Source: Alviniconcha marisindica | Lineage: Eukaryota > Mollusca > Gastropoda > Provannidae | NCBI GenBank assembly: GCA_018857735.1 | Contig: JABMCL010000958.1 | Span: 1,092,501 to 1,156,500 of the forward strand | DNA: 64,000 nucleotides | Direction: 5' to 3' | Shown here: in pieces, positions 58,621 through 64,000 of the stretch | Position numbering within the stretch: position 1 is the stretch's first letter | Layout of the letters: each line of letters starts with the position of its first letter | Notes under the pieces: model-generated | Databases searched by the model: none | What the model was told of the DNA's origin: nothing | The model's input: only the letters and a program-made list of their open reading frames with translations | Position numbers and translations under genes: made by a program

Positions 58621-60641
58621 TGTCGGTGTGCGGACAGTGAGATGCTGGCAAGCTCCATTCTGTCTTTGTACTTTACTCGTTGGCATAGAACGTAGCACTA
58701 CATGGACTATTTCCCTGGCGTAATTGTTTGGTTTGAACAAAATTTATTCATGCGTCGTAATCATAAGTTCAACAAACAAGTACAGGAAACACAAAAACAA
58801 TGTGCGTATTTGAGTGTTACCTATGTAGCGTAATTTGGCGTAATTGTTTCCGTGTGGTTCCCAGAAAAGTCATTTATCTACAGTACATCAATTATAAATG
58901 CACGCATATAAGACAGCGCGTGGACTGCGCAGCTTGCAGAGCAGCCGAGCACAACCCCTCGGCAGCTTTAAAGTTTCCAAATATTGCAATGTTTACTGTG
59001 CACTCGTAACTATGTAGGGTACGGTACGTCTGTGCACATTTTTATTCTGGCTGATCTGATGAAGACGTTACCGAAACCGCCGTATTGCTTGCTTCAGCCC
59101 TAAAAATAAATTTTAAAAAAGGTCCATACAATCATACATTTGTGTATGGTGTATCGTATTTTGCAAGGGACTGAAGTGATTGTTTCGCACAAGTCACACA
59201 CCCTAACAACCAGAGATTATTGCGATGCTTAGTTGTTGCTGTTGCGTTTATTTTTTGCACAATGTTGTACCCGATACAGACATTAAATGAGACACAAGTG
59301 GCTGGAAGACGAGGGGACGCAGAACGACAATGAACAGAGTCAAGGACAATAGGAAAATATTCAATAACTACACCAGTCTGAACATACGAGACGACAGCAA
59401 CAGTCAAGCTAGACTACTGACGTTTGGGGATATGTTTATTGCTCCGCAACATGTGCAAGTGAGTGTGAATATTTAACTTAAAAGTGCGAGTTCGTTGTGG
59501 ACAATTAATTAGCACATTTTACTGGAGTTATTACTTTATGGATTATTACAAGAGGTTAAAATGATTTTATGATTTGTTTTACTCGTGCATGTATTGGAAT
59601 TGCAAACATGGAAAACGATACTAAAAACGCATGGGTCTATATTTTTAACAGCTGTAATATCTTGGTTAATAGTTTATATAAACGTTAACTACCTGTGCGT
59701 TTTACAAGTCACATGATGTATTTTTCACATACTCGGCTTCCAAGAAAAAGACGATAAACCATCTTTTAATATTTTTTATTCAACTGTCGTGTATTCAACT
59801 GTTACGAGGATCAAGGAGGCAGTTATCTTTCTTTATCCGTAACTGAAGTGGCGAAATGTCAATGTAACCAATATTCGGGGGTATGATAATTACAGTATTT
59901 GTATGTTGTTTTTGTTTATTGTTATGGGAATAAAAAAAAACCTGCCGATGGATGGATAGTAATACACAATAAGTGAACTATGGCGCTGTTTATGCGTTTG
60001 TATCTTCATCTTCATGTTGACACGTGGATATACAAGACGTAGGAGACAGCGAACTATTTTGAGTCGGTCCCACATTCGCCTCATCTTGCTGAACCTCCAA
60101 CCTCCAGTCCTGAAATAAATGACCCGCTGGTGGAGGGTCATTTCTGACGTCACTGAAACCCAGATCGGGTAATCTATACCTAGTCTTTTTTGTTTTTTGT
60201 TTTGTTTTTTTGCATTTTAGTTGTGTATGTATATGTAAATAACTCGGCACAAGCCTTTGAATCCACCAAATGGGGGCGAAAAATCGCAAATGATTAGATC
60301 AGTTTATAAAAACTTCGATTGGCTTAATTGTTTATCTTTAAATGCTGAACGGTATTTGTGCGATGTTTTGACTGAAATCTCTGTTGGGCCATTGTTTCAT
60401 CTCAGTGGCAATGAGAAATTGGCTTCCAGGCTGATTTTCTTTCCACTGGCTAATGGTCCTTGCGATGAGGATGGATGTTGTCTGCTTGTTTCCGTCTCTT
60501 TCCCTCTTTCAGTACCGAACTACCAACTGGAAACGTGTTTTGCTTTTCTTTTTTTGGTGTTTTGTTTGTTTGTTAACAAATCTATTTGTCCACTTCGGAT
60601 GTGCCCGAATAATTTAGCTTGAAGTCTTGATCTTGATACTT

Positions 60642-60720
<79 letters not shown>

Positions 60721-61555
60721 ATACTGCAGATTCTTTTGCAAATTTTAGCGGACGTTTTTATTTTTGCTGGTCATTTTTTTTTAAATCGTTGTATGCACTT
60801 AAAATTACAAGTTGTTATTCTTCAGACACTACATAATTAATGATAGCTTGACCTGGAAAGTCAGAGAACTTACCGCATCTATTGTTCATTCATTCAACCA
60901 AAAGTTAAGCCGATGGAAAACCGGTGTCTTACTATTATAATCTATCAATCTGAAGATTGTATCCAGACAGACAGAGTTTCTGTGATCGTAATGCACTTCC
61001 AAATACTGTGGTGCAGACAGACTCAGATGTGTCCCCTTCAAGTGTAGTCTTGTGTTATACTTGAGCAGATTTAAACCCAACTTTTCAGAACTATGCGGAT
61101 AAAGCGTTTTATTTGTAAATGCCAACTCATTTTCAGTTTACAAACCTGCGTTGTCGCGCAGATCTCTTTTTTTGTCTTGGTTTTTACTCGAGCAGAACAG
61201 AAACCCCCACCCTCCGAGCTGTGTCGACATCATGTTTTATTTGTAGCTGGCATTTCATTTCCAGTTTGAAAAACTGTCATCGCGGATATTTAAGCAAACT
61301 GTCCAGTTCGCTTGATCTTTATTACATTGGTTACCTGCAATAAATGCAGTTGTTTTCTGCAGGGTCGTTGGTTCACTTGAACCGGAAGTGCTATTTTCAC
61401 GTCAGTAACAACTATGGGGTCAACACCGGGCGCGTTGAATGGGAAAACCACAGTAACACAGCTTGTGAGCAGCCTTCTCTGTCTCTCTACAAACGCCCAG
61501 ACAGCAATGAAAAACACGAGCATTATTACTGACGGGTAAAGTCATTCAGTTGTAC
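58621..61555. other. No gene recognised; (GT)n tract
   Basis: (GT)n at 60645-60716. The rest is A/T-rich unique sequence; open frames are short, with no domain or splice context recognised. Confidence 0.5.
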
Positions 61556-61876
61556 GTGAGCCGGTTTGACCTAGCGGTAAGGCGTTAGGCTGGTAAACAG
61601 AGGGACCTCGGTTCGAATCTGCTTCGGCTGTCCTTTCTCTTCAAAAGTTGTGGTCTGTGGACACTGTCTTGTGACTTTGTCCCTCACAATTATGAAACAT
61701 TAAAATGGCTCTCATCGCTGCCCACCTTAATGCAGGAGTCATTCTGGTGGTGACAGTGTAGCGATAGGTATGTAATCTCCCTCTGCCCCCACCTCCACAC
61801 CTCTTTCCCCCTCTCCCCATCCCTAATAAGCCTTATGGTTTCTGTGGACGTTAAGCACCATGTTTATTTACTAATA
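61556..61876 (+). mobile_element. Full-length tRNA-headed SINE with 12-base target duplication
   Basis: Head gtgagccggtttgacctagc, B-box-like ggttcgaatctg, body and type 1 tail ending tgtttatttacta. It is flanked by tcattcagttgt at 61542-61553 and 61877-61888. Confidence 0.95.
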
Positions 61877-61888
61877 TCATTCAGTTGT

Positions 61889-62158
61889 TAGTGTGGCTGG
61901 CTTTGAGCATCACTCTCCGGCACCTTCCTCCAAACTCTGTCAGGATTGATTACGCCACTGAAAGGACACTCTTTATCTCCGCGCAGCTGTCCACCGACGC
62001 TATTGGATCCCTCCGAAAGGTTTGGGGACTAATAAGGCTGTGGAGGCAACATAGCACCCAAGTATGCACGTAAACACGAGGTGCGTCCGTCACGGATTTA
62101 AAAAAATCAATAAATAAAAATCCGTCTTGATTCAAGCTATTTAATTATTATTATTAGT

Positions 62159-62190
<32 letters not shown>

Positions 62191-62430
62191 TTTTGTGCTG
62201 GTGTAAACAACTTGGGTAGTTATAAAAGAAACGCCTGATACAATTTGAGTTGTCTGCTACAAACATTTTGCCATTTGAGCACCAACGAAAAACGTCCCGT
62301 TAGCTAACAGTTTTTCGAGACCTTTATCTGCCATTAATGGCAGCAGTTGGAGGAGGATGTCGTAAACCAGTGCTTGGAGTGCTTGGAGTTTGCATCTCGA
62401 TCCCATCTGGCCAGCACTTCGTTGGGTTTC
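61889..62430 (-). mobile_element. Dispersed repeat family B, uninterrupted copy
   Basis: On the minus strand: ctccaagcactggtttacga, ttcgttggtgctcaaatgg, gtttacaccagcacaaa, a (CTA)n tract (62158-62190), tgcgcggagataaagagtgt, then ggcgtaatcaatcctgacag. The order matches 33700-34440 without the SINE. The segment from gacagctgcgcgg back to ccaatagcgtcgg is extra here. Confidence 0.72.
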
Positions 62431-64000
62431 AAGCGTCCTCCAGCCATTGTCAGCAGGGAGAATACTACTGGCAAATGAGTCGAGTTTATGTATGCCAAGT
62501 ATGCACATAGTAAGCCACCCTTATACATCTTGCCAGGCTGACCGGCCCCTAGCAACCCGTTACTTACTTACTTCATTATTTGTGGTAGGTTACGCCCTCA
62601 ATCGGACTATATAAACCCGTTTGGCTCCCCGTTTATTTAGTGTTTTTGTTTTGTTTTTGTTTTTGTTATCGGTGATTTGACTGTTTTTGTATGGATTAGA
62701 CTCGTATTTTCCGCAAGGGCGCTTTGCTTTTGGTGACCCCTCAGACGAAGCAATATACACACCAACATAGTCTTGCTGGAACATGAAGCGGTATCCTTAA
62801 TTTTTAGATTTAAAAAAAAAAAAAAATTGTGTGTGTGTGTGTGTATGTGTATGTGGAACGTTTAGTGCATTTTTGGTTGTATTATAACACGTGCTTACTG
62901 ATGGCTGCCGTCGCCGGCTCTTGCCTGTCGCTACGGTCTCCGCACAATCAGCTGTATCTGATCCTGGAGAAGGCCGGTGTCTGGTGGATAATAACGAGAT
63001 ATTTATAACAAAAACTTTGTTTAATATTTTGCTCTCCCTCCCCCCCCCCACCGACTCCCCCAACCACCCCGCCAACCAGCTCCTCGAAGGGAGGTCTGGG
63101 ATATCCCATGGTGTCCTCCTGCCTGGAATCTCAGGGCTGTCATTTGATTCCATTTTATTTTTATTTTTATCCCTCTGTCATTTTTCTGCCAGGTCCTCTT
63201 GCTCTTTCTGTCTTGTCATTTTTCTGCTAATGATGGTCCATATTTCCTGCCCTTTTCCCCCCAAGAAATTTCTTGAACATTTTTCGTTAAAGATAGGCTT
63301 TTTTTGTATATTTGTTAAACAGCTAGGAGGTCATAGTTGGTAGGTGGTATGTGCAGCTTGTTGCGTCTCTTTTCTTTAGTCTAGTATCGATAAATTAGAC
63401 GGAACGGTCGACGATACCAGCATATCCTAGCCTTACATGCTTCCTTTTTCTTAAAACAAGGGCAATGTTGAAGGGACTAACACCTCGAGTTTTTTTATTT
63501 GGTGTTTGTGCATGTTTGATCGCCTGAATATATGAGAAGAATTTTGAAATGAGCATTTCCTTACGGGTGAGGTGCGGGTGGTGGGGGGGGGGGGGGGGGG
63601 GGAGAGTGGGCTGTTTTCAGATGGCCGGAGCACTATCTATGTGCAATGGTATCTGTGTTTTGGGCCTGATGGCTTCGCTAATTTTTAACTGTCGGTTTAC
63701 AAGTACTTACGGCTTCGGCTTTGTTGACACTGCAACCACAGCAGTGTAATGTAGGCCTATTAGACTGGATAATCTGGGCGTGAATTTGTGTTCGTTGCTG
63801 ATTTTAGAATCATAGTTTAGAGGGGTCTGAAGGTGTTTTATATATATAAGCAAGGAATCATGCTGTATAAGCAAGGAATCATTCCGGATCTTAAAGTTAA
63901 CATTGCCCGAGTGGTCTGAGCGGTACGGCTAAAGGGAAGCAACTCTGTCAACCTTACGGATATTGAGGGGACAGAACTCTGGACACCGGTTCCTCCCCGG
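62431..64000. other. No gene recognised
   Basis: Short poly-A (62813-62826) next to (GT)n, C-rich patch at 63040-63060 and G-run at 63583-63602. A tRNA-like stretch (gcccgagtggtctgagcggt) starts near 63905 and may be another SINE head cut by the window end. Confidence 0.45.

Noticed and set aside
59050..59095. Hammerhead ribozyme core (ctgatgaa ... ccgaaac) with flanking ggctga/tcagcc pairing
   Set aside because: Stem II cannot pair and no proper stem III or cleavage triplet is found. It may be a decayed retroelement tail, but the ribozyme claim is not supported.
63903..64000. Possible further SINE or tRNA-like head at the end of the window
   Set aside because: Only about 100 bases are visible, without a clear B-box or a match to the SINE body in this window.

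Overview
This window is nuclear DNA from an animal, and most of it is non-coding. There is no dense gene track. About a quarter is simple sequence: long (CA/GT)n, (GA/CT)n, (AT)n and poly-G/poly-C runs. The rest is minisatellite arrays, copies of a tRNA-headed SINE and several short dispersed repeat families. SINEs of this type, the abundant (CA)n tracts, and a spliced gene for a small EGF-receptor ligand suggest a lophotrochozoan, most likely a gastropod mollusc. That placement is inference; no single sequence proves it.

The one gene I can build with confidence runs from 39919 to 49638 on the + strand. Six coding exons join in matching phases into a 208-residue type I membrane protein. It has a signal peptide, a Thr/Pro-rich stalk, one six-cysteine EGF domain carrying the receptor-ligand signature YxGxRC, a transmembrane helix, a basic juxtamembrane tail and a C-terminal Glu-Thr-Asn-Val. 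The EGF domain is split between its fourth and fifth cysteines by a phase-2 intron, as in vertebrate ErbB ligands. The luminal top of the membrane helix resembles the rhomboid recognition motif of Drosophila Spitz. The C-terminus is a class I PDZ ligand like that of pro-TGF-alpha. The gene sits in unstable DNA: two of its introns contain tandem arrays whose repeat unit is the 3' splice site plus the first bases of the next exon.

Layout: 1-13 kb holds microsatellites, SINEs and a 32-bp minisatellite field broken up by SINEs. 12.1-13.4 kb is more GC-rich and ends in a consensus splice donor, possibly an upstream non-coding exon. 14-30 kb holds repeat family A, several minisatellites, a large hairpin at 17.9-18.3 kb and poly-G tracts. 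At 30.65-30.78 and 37.07-37.13 kb there are two exon-like segments with good splice sites and compatible phases; whether they belong to the EGF gene or to another gene is unknown. 33.6-34.6 kb is an older repeat (family B) with a SINE inserted in it. 39.9-51.8 kb is the EGF-ligand gene and its probable 3' UTR. 52-64 kb is again non-coding, with minisatellites, a TTAA-flanked MITE, an imperfect foldback element, further SINEs and one doubtful cysteine-rich reading frame.

Almost all long open frames in this window come from tandem repeats and were not annotated as genes.
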